Assembly: GCF_020217465.1 (NCBI RefSeq)
Contig: NZ_CP084115.1
Location: 3,286,001 to 3,350,000 of the forward strand
Reading direction: 5' to 3'
DNA: 64,000 nucleotides
DNA from: Cobetia amphilecti
Lineage (GTDB): Bacteria > Pseudomonadota > Gammaproteobacteria > Pseudomonadales > Halomonadaceae
This document shows, piece after piece, positions 27,202 to 36,189 of this stretch (position 1 is the first letter of the stretch; the number at the start of each line of letters is the position of its first letter). The position numbers and the translations under genes are program-made. The notes below the pieces were generated by a model. It was given only the letters and a program-made list of their open reading frames with translations, was not told the DNA's origin and did no database searches.

Positions 27202-28758
27202 TCAGCGTGACTCCGAGGTCTCGTGGGGCGTATCCAGCACCAGCGACTCGGCCAGCGGCGTCGGCTCCACGCCTTCAGCTCCCTCGCCTTCTTCAAGGCG
27301 CTCCAGCTTGAAGCCGACCATGGCGTAGGCCACCGCCAGCGCCAGATTGATCAGGTTGAACAGCGCAAAGGGCAGGTAGCTCAAGGTCGCGACGCCCAGG
27401 GTGGCCGCCATGTAGGCACCGCAGCTGTTCCAGGGGATCAGCGGCGAGGTGATGGTGCCGGAGTCTTCCAGCGCGCGTGACAGGTTGACCGGCGCCAGGC
27501 GGCGGCGACGGAACTCGGCGCGATACATGCGCCCCGGCAGGATGACCGAGATGTACTGATCGCCGGTCACCACGTTGGAGGCCAGGCAGGTCCCCAGCGT
27601 GGTGATGACCAGCGAACCGGCATTGCGTGTCGCGCCCAGAAGGCTCTGTACCAGACGCTCCAGCAGACCGAGACGTTCGATCACGCCACCGAAGGTCATC
27701 GCCGACAGGATCAGCCACACGGTGTTGAGCATGCTGCTCATGCCGCCCTTGGAGAGCAGCGAGTCGATCACCTCATCACCGCTGTGGGAGACATAGCCAT
27801 CGAACATCGACATCCACACCCCCTTGAGCAGCGCCATGGCGGTGGACATGTCAGTGACGCTTGCCAGCCCCACAACCGCCTGCGGCTGGAAGATGACCGC
27901 GAAGACGGCGCCCAACGCCGCGCCGATGAAGATCGCCGGGAAGGCGGGCATCTGACGCACGGCCATCACCAGCAGCACCAGGAGTGGAATCAGCAGGTGC
28001 AGGCCTATATTGAACTGCTCGCCCAGCTGGGCACGCAGATTGGCGACCTGCTCCGGCGTCTGCAGGCTGGAGACGGAGTCATGGCCGAGCCACAGAAAGC
28101 CTGCCAGCGCGAGCAGGATGCTGGGCACGGTCGTCCACAGCATGTGACGAATATGCGCGAACAGCGTGGTGCCGGCCGCTGCCGGCGCCAGATTGGTGGT
28201 ATCGGACAGCGGCGAGAGCTTGTCACCGAAGTAGGCCCCGGAAATCACCGCGCCGGCGGTGATCGCCTCGGACAGCCCCAGGCCATCGGCGATGCCGATC
28301 AGGCCGATGCCGATGGTACCGGCGACCGTCCACGAGCTGCCCACCGACAGCGCCACCAGCGCGCACAGCAGACAGGCGGAGGCATAGAAGTACTGCGGCG
28401 CGATCACGTCCAGGCCGTAGTAGATCATCGCCGGCACGGTGCCGCCGAGAATCCAGGTGCCGATCATCGCGCCGACCGCCAGCAGGATCAGGATCGCGCC
28501 CAGCGAGATCTGGATGCCCTTGTTGATCCCCTCTTCGATATCGCTCCAGCGATAGCCGTTCTTGAGACCGATCAGACCCGCGATCATCGCGCCGGACAGC
28601 AGCGCGACCTGATTGGGCCCCCAGGAGGCATCGGCACCGAACAGCACCACCGCCAGCACCAGCATGGCGATGACCAGCACGATGGGAATCAGGGCATCCA
28701 GCAGAGAAGGCGGACGATAGCCGCTGTCCTCAGCAGAGTTATCAGGGTGTTGTTGCAT
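27202..28758 (-). CDS. nhaC: Na+/H+ antiporter NhaC
   Basis: Exchanges external protons for cytoplasmic sodium across the inner membrane. The 518-residue protein has about eleven to twelve hydrophobic helices. It carries the NhaC family core, including SVGSSWTVAGTIGIG, GAYFGDKLSPLSDTTNLAPA (with conserved Asp and Ser residues) and SGTITSPLIPWNSCGAYMA. The C-terminus is Glu-rich and cytoplasmic. Sodium export fits a halophilic host. No strong Shine-Dalgarno is seen before the ATG at 28758. Confidence 0.92.
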   Translation of the reverse strand: MQQHPDNSAEDSGYRPPSLLDALIPIVLVIAMLVLAVVLFGADASWGPNQVALLSGAMIAGLIGLKNGYRWSDIEEGINKGIQISLGAILILLAVGAMIGTWILGGTVPAMIYYGLDVIAPQYFYASACLLCALVALSVGSSWTVAGTIGIGLIGIADGLGLSEAITAGAVISGAYFGDKLSPLSDTTNLAPAAAGTTLFAHIRHMLWTTVPSILLALAGFLWLGHDSVSSLQTPEQVANLRAQLGEQFNIGLHLLIPLLVLLVMAVRQMPAFPAIFIGAALGAVFAVIFQPQAVVGLASVTDMSTAMALLKGVWMSMFDGYVSHSGDEVIDSLLSKGGMSSMLNTVWLILSAMTFGGVIERLGLLERLVQSLLGATRNAGSLVITTLGTCLASNVVTGDQYISVILPGRMYRAEFRRRRLAPVNLSRALEDSGTITSPLIPWNSCGAYMAATLGVATLSYLPFALFNLINLALAVAYAMVGFKLERLEEGEGAEGVEPTPLAESLVLDTPHETSESR

Positions 28759-29061
28759 TCAAGACACCATCTTCAAGAAATGAGGACGCCGACACGCCGC
28801 GTGGTGACGGGCATGGCAGAAGACACGGAGAATGGGGAGCAGCGCCACAGCGTCAGGCGGGGCATGCCATCAAGGCCACCCCCGGCGCGTGTCGCCAGGC
28901 GATCTGAGGCGCATTATATCGACCAAGGTCGAAGACCGAAACGGTCAAGGATTCAGGCATGCGGCAAGGTCGTCGTCCATCAGGCGACCTCCACAACGCG
29001 AACGCCCCCGCCAGCAGGGCTGACAGGGGCGTTCCAGGGCGGCTTGCGAATCACGCCGTGA
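28759..29061. other. Gap between nhaC and pdxB with a hairpin
   Basis: No gene is seen in these 303 bp. GAACGCCCC (29000-29008) and GGGGCGTTC (29026-29034) form a 9-bp stem just past the pdxB stop. It may end pdxB transcription, although no T-tract follows. The remainder should contain the nhaC promoter. Confidence 0.55.
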
Positions 29062-30240
29062 TCATTTGCTGACCAGCTTGACGCGGGAGAAGCCGAAGCC
29101 CTCGAGTACCTCACGCAGTTCGCGGGCATTCTTCTTGAGCTCGACACGCAGCGTGGAGAACTCGCGACGCAGCGGATATTCCCGTCGATAACGCACGAAC
29201 CCCTCGGCATTGCCGAACCGACGCTGATAGCGACGCAGGCCCAGCGCATCGCGGCGCACGTCATAGCAGGCGCGTACGCAGAGCCCCAGCGCCTCTTCCG
29301 GCGGCGCCCAGCCCGTCAGCACCAGCTTGCGCAGCCACGGGTCCGGCTTGAGCTGACCCAGCTTGCGGCGCGCCGGCAGCCCGAAGTGACGACAGGCCTG
29401 CTGATAGATGATCTCGGTGCCCTGCATCTTGCCATCCAGGCTATGCCCGGCGATGTGCGGCGTGGCGATGTCCACCAGTGCGGCCAGCTCGGCATCGATA
29501 TCCGGCTCGTTTTCCCACACATCCAGCACGGTCAGCAGGTCAGCCTGCTCCTTGAGGCGCTGCTTGAGCGCCGCGGTATCGACACAGCCTCCGCGGCCGG
29601 CACTCAGCAGCACGCTGCCGGGCTTCATGGCGCGGATACTCTCGGCATTGATCAGATGATGGGTCGGGTGCTCGCCACCGGTGACCATCGGGGTGTGCAC
29701 GCAGATGACATCACACTCGGCGACCAGCTCATCGAGGTCCACGAAGCGGGACTTCTCGGGGCGCTCATCGCTCTGACCCTCAAGCGCGGCGCGCGGCGGA
29801 TCGCAGACCAGCACCTCGGCACCCAGCGACTCGAGACGCTTGACCAGCCGTGACCCGACCTGACCGGCCCCGACCACGCCGAAGCGGCGGTCCAGCTGCA
29901 GATCCAGCCCTTCCTGCTCGGCCAGATGCCACAGCGACGACAGCACGTAATCCACCACCGAGTCGGCATTGCAGCCCGGCGCGTTGGTGAAGTGGATATC
30001 GTTGGCCGCGAGCCATTCGAGATCGGCATGGTCGGTGCCGATGATCGGCGAGCCGACGAAGCGCACCCGCGTTCCTTCCAACAGCGCCTGATCCACGCGC
30101 AAGGTAGAGCGACAGATCAGCATGTCGACGTCCTTGAGGACGGCATTGGTGATCTCGCGAGTCGGCATGCAGGTCACCTCTCCCAGTTCGGAGAAGAATT
30201 CCTCTGCCAGAGGGACGTTATCGTCCACGATGATGTGCAT
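29062..30240 (-). CDS. pdxB: Erythronate-4-phosphate dehydrogenase
   Basis: Second step of DXP-dependent pyridoxal phosphate synthesis. The 392-residue protein has the D-2-hydroxyacid dehydrogenase fold. NAD motif VVGAGQVGSRLV is near residue 123, catalytic Arg in SAGRGG, Glu in ENEP and His in TPHIAGHSLDGK. The C-terminal PdxB dimerisation domain distinguishes it from simple family members. AAGGAAAGG precedes the ATG. The divergent neighbour is a WGR-like small protein. Confidence 0.95.
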   Translation of the reverse strand: MHIIVDDNVPLAEEFFSELGEVTCMPTREITNAVLKDVDMLICRSTLRVDQALLEGTRVRFVGSPIIGTDHADLEWLAANDIHFTNAPGCNADSVVDYVLSSLWHLAEQEGLDLQLDRRFGVVGAGQVGSRLVKRLESLGAEVLVCDPPRAALEGQSDERPEKSRFVDLDELVAECDVICVHTPMVTGGEHPTHHLINAESIRAMKPGSVLLSAGRGGCVDTAALKQRLKEQADLLTVLDVWENEPDIDAELAALVDIATPHIAGHSLDGKMQGTEIIYQQACRHFGLPARRKLGQLKPDPWLRKLVLTGWAPPEEALGLCVRACYDVRRDALGLRRYQRRFGNAEGFVRYRREYPLRREFSTLRVELKKNARELREVLEGFGFSRVKLVSK

Positions 30241-30451
30241 CTGTTGCCTTTCCTTGCTGTGGCAATGAGTGTCGCTGCGGGTTCACGGGCCAGCATGAGC
30301 GCCTGAGTGACTTCACACCTTGCCGCAAGGCACGTGAAGATTACAATGGTATGCTTGCTTGCCCGCCGCCGTGCCATCTTAGGCGCACGCAACGGGCGTC
30401 ACAAGCTCATGATTGAGTCCAGCCACCATCGTTTCGCCTCGGGAGTCACGC

Positions 30452-30730
30452 GTGATCATCCGCTGGGAAAGCCACCACGATTACGTTCTGGTCCATGTGC
30501 ATCAGGACATGTTCGGCGACTGGATCGTCAGCCGCTCATGGGGCCAGATCGGCACCCAGTTCGGCGGATTGAAGCACGATCTCGCCGAAAGCCACGAGCA
30601 GGCCATGACCTGGGTCAGCGACCTCGCCCACATCCAGGCCTCACGCGGCTACACCAAGGTGCTGGAGGCCACGGCCGATAGCCCGGAAGCCGAAGACGCC
30701 ATGCGCCAGATGTCGCTGCTGGAGAGCTAG
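30452..30730 (+). CDS. Small WGR-domain-like protein
   Basis: Protein of about 92 residues. Its body resembles the WGR fold: a beta strand DYVLVHVHQDMFGDWIV, the signature RSWGQIGTQFGG (WGQ in place of WGR), a helix SHEQAMTWVSDL and a terminal GYTKV. WGR domains in larger proteins bind nucleic acid (for example PARP). The stand-alone form is uncharacterised. I chose GTG 30452 because GGGAG precedes it; an upstream ATG at 30413 lacks such a site. It is divergent from pdxB. Confidence 0.72.
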   Translation: MIIRWESHHDYVLVHVHQDMFGDWIVSRSWGQIGTQFGGLKHDLAESHEQAMTWVSDLAHIQASRGYTKVLEATADSPEAEDAMRQMSLLES

Positions 30731-30753
30731 TGCGCAGCACGGTGCCGGACACG

Positions 30754-30792
30754 AAAAGACCGCCGCTACCCTGAGGTAGCGGCGGTCTTTTT
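30754..30792. terminator. Bidirectional terminator
   Basis: AAAAGACCGCCGCTACC and GGTAGCGGCGGTCTTTT form a 17-bp stem with loop CTGA between the WGR-like gene and the convergent glutaredoxin-like gene. Confidence 0.95.
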
Positions 30793-30823
30793 GCACCAGC
30801 TTATAGCGACACGTCTGCGCCGC

Positions 30824-31174
30824 TCAGCGCAGAAAGCGACGTCCGTTGCGCAGGGCGGGGCCCTGCGGCTCAGTGGCTGAGCCGTGCTCGGCTGGGGGCG
30901 TCATTTCGACACCCTGTTCGAGGCGCTGCTCGACGCCCTGCGCGCGCAACCACTCCGGCAACACCTCTTCGCCATCGGCCAGCGAATACTCCGCACCCGA
31001 GGCGCTCGCCAGTACAGGAATGCGCGTCGCGTAACGCTCGCTCAACTGCGTGTCGAAGGCGATCTCGACCCGCGTGAGCGTGACTTCCGCCCCCAGCGCC
31101 TGCAGCGTGGCTTCCAGCCGAGCGCACAGATGACAGCCCGCCGTGGTGTAGAGCCACAGCGGGACGCTGGCCAT
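30824..31174 (-). CDS. Glutaredoxin-family (DUF836) protein
   Basis: Thiol-disulfide-type protein of 116 residues. The N-terminal thioredoxin-like half carries TTAGCHLCARLE with the redox pair Cys14/Cys17, and the cis-proline lies in TRIPVLA. A Pro/Gly-rich tail of about 35 residues follows. The start is three bases after the rlmL stop, so it is the second gene of that operon. The partner protein is unknown. Confidence 0.85.
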   Translation of the reverse strand: MASVPLWLYTTAGCHLCARLEATLQALGAEVTLTRVEIAFDTQLSERYATRIPVLASASGAEYSLADGEEVLPEWLRAQGVEQRLEQGVEMTPPAEHGSATEPQGPALRNGRRFLR

Positions 31175-31177
31175 CGC

Positions 31178-33394
31178 TCAGCCCTTCACATCGCTGGCGC
31201 GACGGATGCGGAAGACGTGGTGGATATCCGGACGACGCTTGAAGTCCGGGTCCAGCAGCTTGCGCGACAGGTCTTCCACCACATGATGCTGGCTGACGCT
31301 GTCATCCATCACGAAGCGACGATGGTTGTTGGAGAAGATCAGCGTGCCGCCCGGCGCCAGACTGGCCATCGCCAGGTCGATCAGGCGCGCGTGATCACGC
31401 TGGATATCCAGGGTGCCTTCCATCTTCTTGGAGTTGGAGAAGGTCGGCGGGTCGAGGAAGATCAGGTCGAACTCCTCGCGGGAGCGCTCCAGCCACTTCA
31501 GACAGTCGGCACGCACCAGCTGATGGCGTTTCTCGCTGATGCCGTTGAGCTTGAAGTTCTCGCGCCCCCAGTCCAGATAGGTATTGGACATGTCGACGCT
31601 GACGCTCTCACTCGCGCCGCCCAGCACCGCATGCACGGTCGCCGTCGCGGTGTAGCAGAACAGGTTGAGCACCCGCTTGCCGTCCGCTTCCTTGCCCAGC
31701 AGCTTGCGCACCGGACGGTGATCCAGGAACAGGCCAGTATCCAGGTAGTCCTTGAGATTCACCCACAGCCTGGCATCGCCTTCCTGCACCTCGATACGCT
31801 GACCGGAGCTGTCCTGGCGCGTGTACTGCGCCTTGCCCGCCTGACGCGTGCGTTGCTTGATATGGATATCGTTGGGCGAGCAGCCCAGCACCTGCGGGAT
31901 CGCCGCCAGTGCATCCATCAGGCGGCGCTGCGCCTGACTGGCATCCACGGACTTGGGCGGCGTGTATTCCTGCACGTGCACGTGACGGCCATAGATATCG
32001 ATGGCCAGCGCGTACTCCGGCATGTCGGCATCGTAGAGGCGATAGCAGGTAGTTCCGCTCTGCTTGAGCCAGCGCGCCAGTGACTTCTGGTTCTTCTTGA
32101 GGCGATTGGCGAACATCTGGCCGCCCTCGCTCAGCGCGGGCTGACTGCGGGCATCTTCGGCCACGCTGTCTTCGTCGACCGCACGCTCACGCGCCGCCAC
32201 GTCGATCATCAACAGCTTGCAGTCGAGCTGACCGTTGCGGAAGGCGTACTGGCGATGCGCACGCAGGCCGAGGCGGTGGCCGAGGTCCGGATTGCCGGTG
32301 AACATGCCCAGCGTCCAGCCGCCGAAGTGACGCTTCATGCGCTCACCGAGGCTTGCGTAGAGCGGCACCAGTGCCGGCAGCTCGCCCAGACGCTCACCGT
32401 AGGGCGGGTTGGTCATCACCAGGCCCGTGGTGGCGCCTTCGGGACAGGTCAGCTCGGCGACGGAGGCACCTTCCAGCTCGATCAGCGCCGGAATGCCGGC
32501 ACGCATGGCGTTGGAGCGCGCGGCAGAAATCGCCTGCGGGCTGTGGTCACGCCCGAACAGACGTGCGGTGACCTTGCGGCGCCCGGCAATGGCACGCTGC
32601 TCCATCTCTTCCCACAGGCCCTTCCAAATGCGCTCGTCATGGCGCCCCCAGTGGCGGCAGGCGAAGTCCTGGTTCAGCGACTGCGGCGCGATATCCGCCG
32701 CCATCAAGGCCGCTTCGATCAGCAGCGTGCCGGAGCCGCACATCGGGTCGACCAGGCTCTCGCCACGCGCCGCACGCGCCGGCCAGTCGGCCCGCATCAG
32801 CAGAGCCGCCGCCAGGTTTTCCTTCAGCGGCGCATGCGCGAGATCAGGACGGTAGCCACGCTGGTGCAGACTGCGCCCCACGAGGTCGATGCCCAGGGTG
32901 ATGTAGCCATTGTGCAGGTGCGCGTAGATGCGCAGATCTGCATTCTTGCCATCGACGGTCGGCTTGTTGCGGCCTTCCTCGAACATCGCCTCGACGATGC
33001 CGTCCTTGACGGTCTGGGCACCGAAGAAGGTGTGACGAATGTCTTTCCATGTTCCGTGGAAATCGACGGCGATGGACGCACGATCCGGCAATTCCATCGC
33101 CCAATCGACACCTGCACTCGCCTTGCGCAGTTGCTCACCGGTGTCGACGCCACCCACGCGAGTGAGCAGACGAATGATGCGGTTGGCCAGTCGCGACCAC
33201 AGGATGGTGCGGTAGGCGGTTTCCTGGCTACCGTTGAAGTGTACGCCAGCGACGGTCGTGCCAGTCACCTCGGCACCCAGAGCCGTCAGCTCATCGGCCA
33301 GCAGCGTTTCGATGCCACGCGGGCAGGTCGCAAACCAGGTAGAGAGCGAGTTGCTGGGCGCGCGGGGGGTAGTCGCAGAGGTCGTATCAGTCAT
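31178..33394 (-). CDS. rlmL: Bifunctional 23S rRNA methyltransferase RlmKL
   Basis: Fused enzyme of about 738 residues that in E. coli makes m2G2445 (RlmL half) and m7G2069 (RlmK half) on 23S rRNA. A THUMP domain lies near residues 60-165. The RlmL methyltransferase motifs are DPMCGSGTLLIEAAL and TNPPYGERLG. The RlmK half has LNLFCYTATATVHAV and FLDPPTFSNSKKM. The frame is open to 33532; the ATG at 33394 begins MTDTTSA just before the conserved TWFATCPRGIE. An operon with the glutaredoxin-like gene follows. Confidence 0.95.
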   Translation of the reverse strand: MTDTTSATTPRAPSNSLSTWFATCPRGIETLLADELTALGAEVTGTTVAGVHFNGSQETAYRTILWSRLANRIIRLLTRVGGVDTGEQLRKASAGVDWAMELPDRASIAVDFHGTWKDIRHTFFGAQTVKDGIVEAMFEEGRNKPTVDGKNADLRIYAHLHNGYITLGIDLVGRSLHQRGYRPDLAHAPLKENLAAALLMRADWPARAARGESLVDPMCGSGTLLIEAALMAADIAPQSLNQDFACRHWGRHDERIWKGLWEEMEQRAIAGRRKVTARLFGRDHSPQAISAARSNAMRAGIPALIELEGASVAELTCPEGATTGLVMTNPPYGERLGELPALVPLYASLGERMKRHFGGWTLGMFTGNPDLGHRLGLRAHRQYAFRNGQLDCKLLMIDVAARERAVDEDSVAEDARSQPALSEGGQMFANRLKKNQKSLARWLKQSGTTCYRLYDADMPEYALAIDIYGRHVHVQEYTPPKSVDASQAQRRLMDALAAIPQVLGCSPNDIHIKQRTRQAGKAQYTRQDSSGQRIEVQEGDARLWVNLKDYLDTGLFLDHRPVRKLLGKEADGKRVLNLFCYTATATVHAVLGGASESVSVDMSNTYLDWGRENFKLNGISEKRHQLVRADCLKWLERSREEFDLIFLDPPTFSNSKKMEGTLDIQRDHARLIDLAMASLAPGGTLIFSNNHRRFVMDDSVSQHHVVEDLSRKLLDPDFKRRPDIHHVFRIRRASDVKG

Positions 33395-33881
33395 GAATCT
33401 CTCACCGGCAGGTGCCGGACTTATTCCTGTGAGTTGGCTTCTGGCACTAGCGATATTCCTATACGGCTGTCGACAAGCCAGAGGCAGTGTTCTAAAAACT
33501 ATAGGTGTAGCTGCAATTCGGAAAGGTGACACGCCATGCGAAATCGAGGATCAAGGGACACGAGCCTCATTCGGGCAGCCTACCTGTGCCGCTCAGGAGA
33601 TCGGACTTCCGGCACGGCAAGGCAGTCGCTTTTTCACCATCACGCTCGAGCATATACAGGCAAGACCTTCCATCATCTCACACTCGTGACCTTTTCCGAC
33701 AAGAATGGCCAACGACGCGAGGTGATGATGCACGAGGCCGGCAGTGCCCGACAGGGCATCGGCCAACTCTCTCACTCGGCATGTCCAATGGCAGGACAAC
33801 CGCGGCCAGACAAGGTCTCGCCGGGTACGTCTCGCCATCACTGACACACAATGCCGATGGGTTCTCACTTAGAGGTCATCC
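33395..33881. other. Divergent gap between rlmL and rmf
   Basis: Roughly 490 bp with short plus-strand frames of irregular composition that I do not accept as genes. The region carries the promoters of both flanking genes, and long untranslated leaders are possible. No clear hairpin-plus-T-tract is seen. Confidence 0.5.
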
Positions 33882-34091
33882 ATGAAGAGACAGAAACGTG
33901 ATCGCTTTCAGCGTGCCTATGTTCACGGCTACAAGGCTGGTGTCACCGGCCGTTCCCGTGATGATTGTCCCAGTATCGATGTCAATCTACGTGAATTCTG
34001 GATGAGCGGCTGGCGTGAAGGCCGCGGGGACCAATGGTCGGGAATGACCGGCGTCTCCGGCATCCACAAGAACCCCATGGTGCTCAGCTGA
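33882..34091 (+). CDS. rmf: Ribosome modulation factor
   Basis: Basic protein of 69 residues that dimerises 70S ribosomes into inactive 100S particles in stationary phase. The start MKRQKRDRFQRAYVHGYKAG, the block GRSRDDCP and LREFWMSGWREGRGDQW are hallmarks. It is slightly longer than E. coli Rmf. AGAGG seven bases upstream supports the ATG. Its nearness to rlmL and pyrD mirrors the E. coli neighbourhood. Confidence 0.95.
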   Translation: MKRQKRDRFQRAYVHGYKAGVTGRSRDDCPSIDVNLREFWMSGWREGRGDQWSGMTGVSGIHKNPMVLS

Positions 34092-34915
34092 GCACCGCAT
34101 GACGCCAAGGTTCATCATCCGCGACCAAGAGGTCATCCCATTTCAGGAAAGCGGTACGTCACGGAATGACACTGGCAATACGGCGCCTGGCGCCTTTCAC
34201 CCCGCCGACGCAGCCTGATGCGCTGCCCAAGCGGATTCTCCGGCATCACGCCACCGGCTTCTGACATGTTACAGGGTCGGCTGGCACGTACAGAGAGGAC
34301 TCGAGGTGTTCACGGTGAGTCGGTTTAGCGACATCACCCGGAAAATCCCACGGAAGTCGCCCAGCGACACGTCAAATCACCAGGGAGGTAACGCCTTATT
34401 TCTATCTTGATGACGCGCGGCACTGACAGGCAAGAGACGCAGTAGGCAATGGGGCCGACTCGCTTCACTTCCTGAAAGGCCGAGATGTTGGCGCTCGTGT
34501 CGTTTCAATCGTGGTATGGCTCCAGAAGAGGAGGCGCAGCAGGCGACGGCCTGCGAGGACGACGGTCCAGCGCGGAGCACGACACGGGCAAACGTTCACC
34601 TTGACTGCATCAGCAGGTTCTTTCCAGGCCTGCTTCAACCATCCACGCACCCGATGAGCTCAAGGGGCCAACCCCCAACCGCCGTTTCTGACGGCAAAAG
34701 CGCTTCGCATCGTGCACGCTGGCTGGACATGGCAGCCAACACGACAACGGCAGATCACGCATCACTTCCCTGCCGTTGTCATATCATCATTCACGCCGGT
34801 ACCGAGGCCGCCTTCTGATGTCAGGAGGCGGCTTTTCTGTGTCTGCCCTTCCCCACTCTTGAAGCGCCGTGAGCGAAGGATGCCAGCATCACGCTGCGAC
34901 TGAGCCCAGGCCGGA
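34092..34915. other. 824-bp non-coding gap between rmf and pyrD
   Basis: No convincing protein gene is visible. The gap includes a perfect 11-bp inverted repeat (34743-34753 with 34770-34780) and a terminator at 34807-34836. The frame 34516-34818 has shadow-like composition and runs into the terminator. A small RNA or a long rmf 3' UTR is possible. Confidence 0.5.
34807..34836 (+). terminator. Plus-strand terminator with no obvious gene upstream
   Basis: GCCGCCTTCTGA and TCAGGAGGCGGC form a 12-bp stem (one mismatch, loop TG) followed by TTTT. The nearest plus-strand gene, rmf, ends over 700 bp earlier. Confidence 0.75.
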
Positions 34916-35959
34916 TCACACCTTGATCAGGGTATCGGCCTTCTCCAGTGCACGCGCGCACTCACCGATCAATGCCGGGCCGCGGTAGATCAGCCCGGAA
35001 TACAGCTGCACCAGATCCGCCCCCGCGGCGATCTTCTCACGCGCACTCTCGCCATCGGTGATACCGCCCACACCGATGATCGGCATGTTCGGCAGCGCTT
35101 CACGCAGGCCACGAATCACCCGCGTCGACGATTCACGCACCGGGGCGCCGGAAAGTCCGCCCGCCTCCTGCGCATGCGGACTACCCGCGACCGCCGTGCG
35201 CTCGATGGTGGTGTTGGTGGCGATGACGCCATCGATGCCGTTGTCCGCCAACGCCCGCGCCACGAACAGGATTTCCTCGCTGTCCATGTCAGGCGCGATC
35301 TTGATTACCAGCGACACCTTCCTGCCGCGCTCGGCATCGAGCTGATCGCAACGCTGGCGAAGCCCGGCCAGCAGTTGGCTGAGATGATCACCGAACTGAA
35401 GATTGCGCAGCCCCGGGGTATTGGGCGACGAGATATTGGCGGTGATGTAGTCGGCATGCGCATGCACGGCATCGAGGCAGACCAGATAGTCGCTCAGCGC
35501 ATCATCCACCGCCGTGGTCAGGTTCTTGCCGATGTTGATCCCCAGCACGACACCAAAGGCAGCACGCGCCTGACTGGCCTTGACCTTCGCGACCAGATGC
35601 TCGACCCCGGCATTGTTGAAGCCCATGCGGTTGATGATCGCCTGATGCTCCGGCAGCCGGAACAGACGCGGCTTCGGATTGCCGTCCTGCCCTTTCGGCG
35701 TCACCGTGCCGACCTCCACGAAGCCGAAGCCCAGAGCGGCAAGCGCATCGAGGTGATCGGCATTCTTGTCGAGACCTGCCGCCAGGCCAACGCGATTGGG
35801 GAATTCGAGCCCCATCAGCGAGACCGGATCACGCGGCGCTTCACCGCCCAGACCGCGCGCCATGCCGAGGCGATGTGCCATGTCCAGCGCACTCAGCGTC
35901 ACACCATGAGCTGTTTCCGGGTCGAGCTTGAAGAGAAGCGAGCGAGCAAACGAGTACAT
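34916..35959 (-). CDS. pyrD: Dihydroorotate dehydrogenase (quinone), class 2
   Basis: Fourth step of pyrimidine synthesis, membrane-associated and quinone-linked. At 347 residues it has the class 2 N-terminal helix (YSFARSLLFKLDPETAH). FMN and substrate regions follow: GLAAGLDKNAD, NRMGFNN and NISSPNTPGLRNLQ (with the catalytic serine), then VIKIAPD, NTT and GVGGI near the C-terminus. No PurR-like box is evident upstream. Confidence 0.96.
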   Translation of the reverse strand: MYSFARSLLFKLDPETAHGVTLSALDMAHRLGMARGLGGEAPRDPVSLMGLEFPNRVGLAAGLDKNADHLDALAALGFGFVEVGTVTPKGQDGNPKPRLFRLPEHQAIINRMGFNNAGVEHLVAKVKASQARAAFGVVLGINIGKNLTTAVDDALSDYLVCLDAVHAHADYITANISSPNTPGLRNLQFGDHLSQLLAGLRQRCDQLDAERGRKVSLVIKIAPDMDSEEILFVARALADNGIDGVIATNTTIERTAVAGSPHAQEAGGLSGAPVRESSTRVIRGLREALPNMPIIGVGGITDGESAREKIAAGADLVQLYSGLIYRGPALIGECARALEKADTLIKV

Positions 35960-36014
35960 GATGATCTCCAGACAGCGGGCGGCAGGGTCGTGACGACAGC
36001 ATAGCTGGGCGCGA

Positions 36015-36043
36015 AGTATACCCGAAGCCCGCGGGGACAGACA
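36015..36043 (-). promoter_or_regulatory. Possible pyrD promoter
   Basis: On the minus strand TATACT (36015-36020) is 17 bp from TGTCTG (36038-36043). The -10 is good and the -35 weak. It lies about 55 bp upstream of the pyrD ATG. Confidence 0.45.
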
Positions 36044-36123
36044 CTGCGCGCCGGAACGCTCGCGCTGCTGTCGATAAAATCGCTCACGCCAAGGCCGGCA
36101 CCATTGCTCATGCTCAGGGCAAC

Positions 36124-36151
36124 AAAAAGGGCGACCCGCTGGGCCGCCCTT
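36124..36151 (-). terminator. Terminator of the PPC-like protein gene
   Basis: Minus-strand AAGGGCGGCCC and GGGTCGCCCTT pair (one mismatch) with loop AGC, followed by TTTTT. A second small hairpin, CCCCGAC-ACC-GTCGGGG, lies just before it at 36159-36175. Confidence 0.85.
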
Positions 36152-36189
36152 GTGCCACCCCCGACGGTGTCGGGGTCATGCCATGCAGA

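Noticed and set aside
27784-29061. 425-codon plus-strand frame opposite nhaC
   Set aside because: Its Gln/Arg/His-rich composition is typical of an antisense frame of a membrane-protein gene; nhaC on the other strand is certain.
33536-33844. 102-codon frame upstream of rmf as a small gene
   Set aside because: No ribosome-binding site, no family resemblance, and overlaps two other equally good frames.
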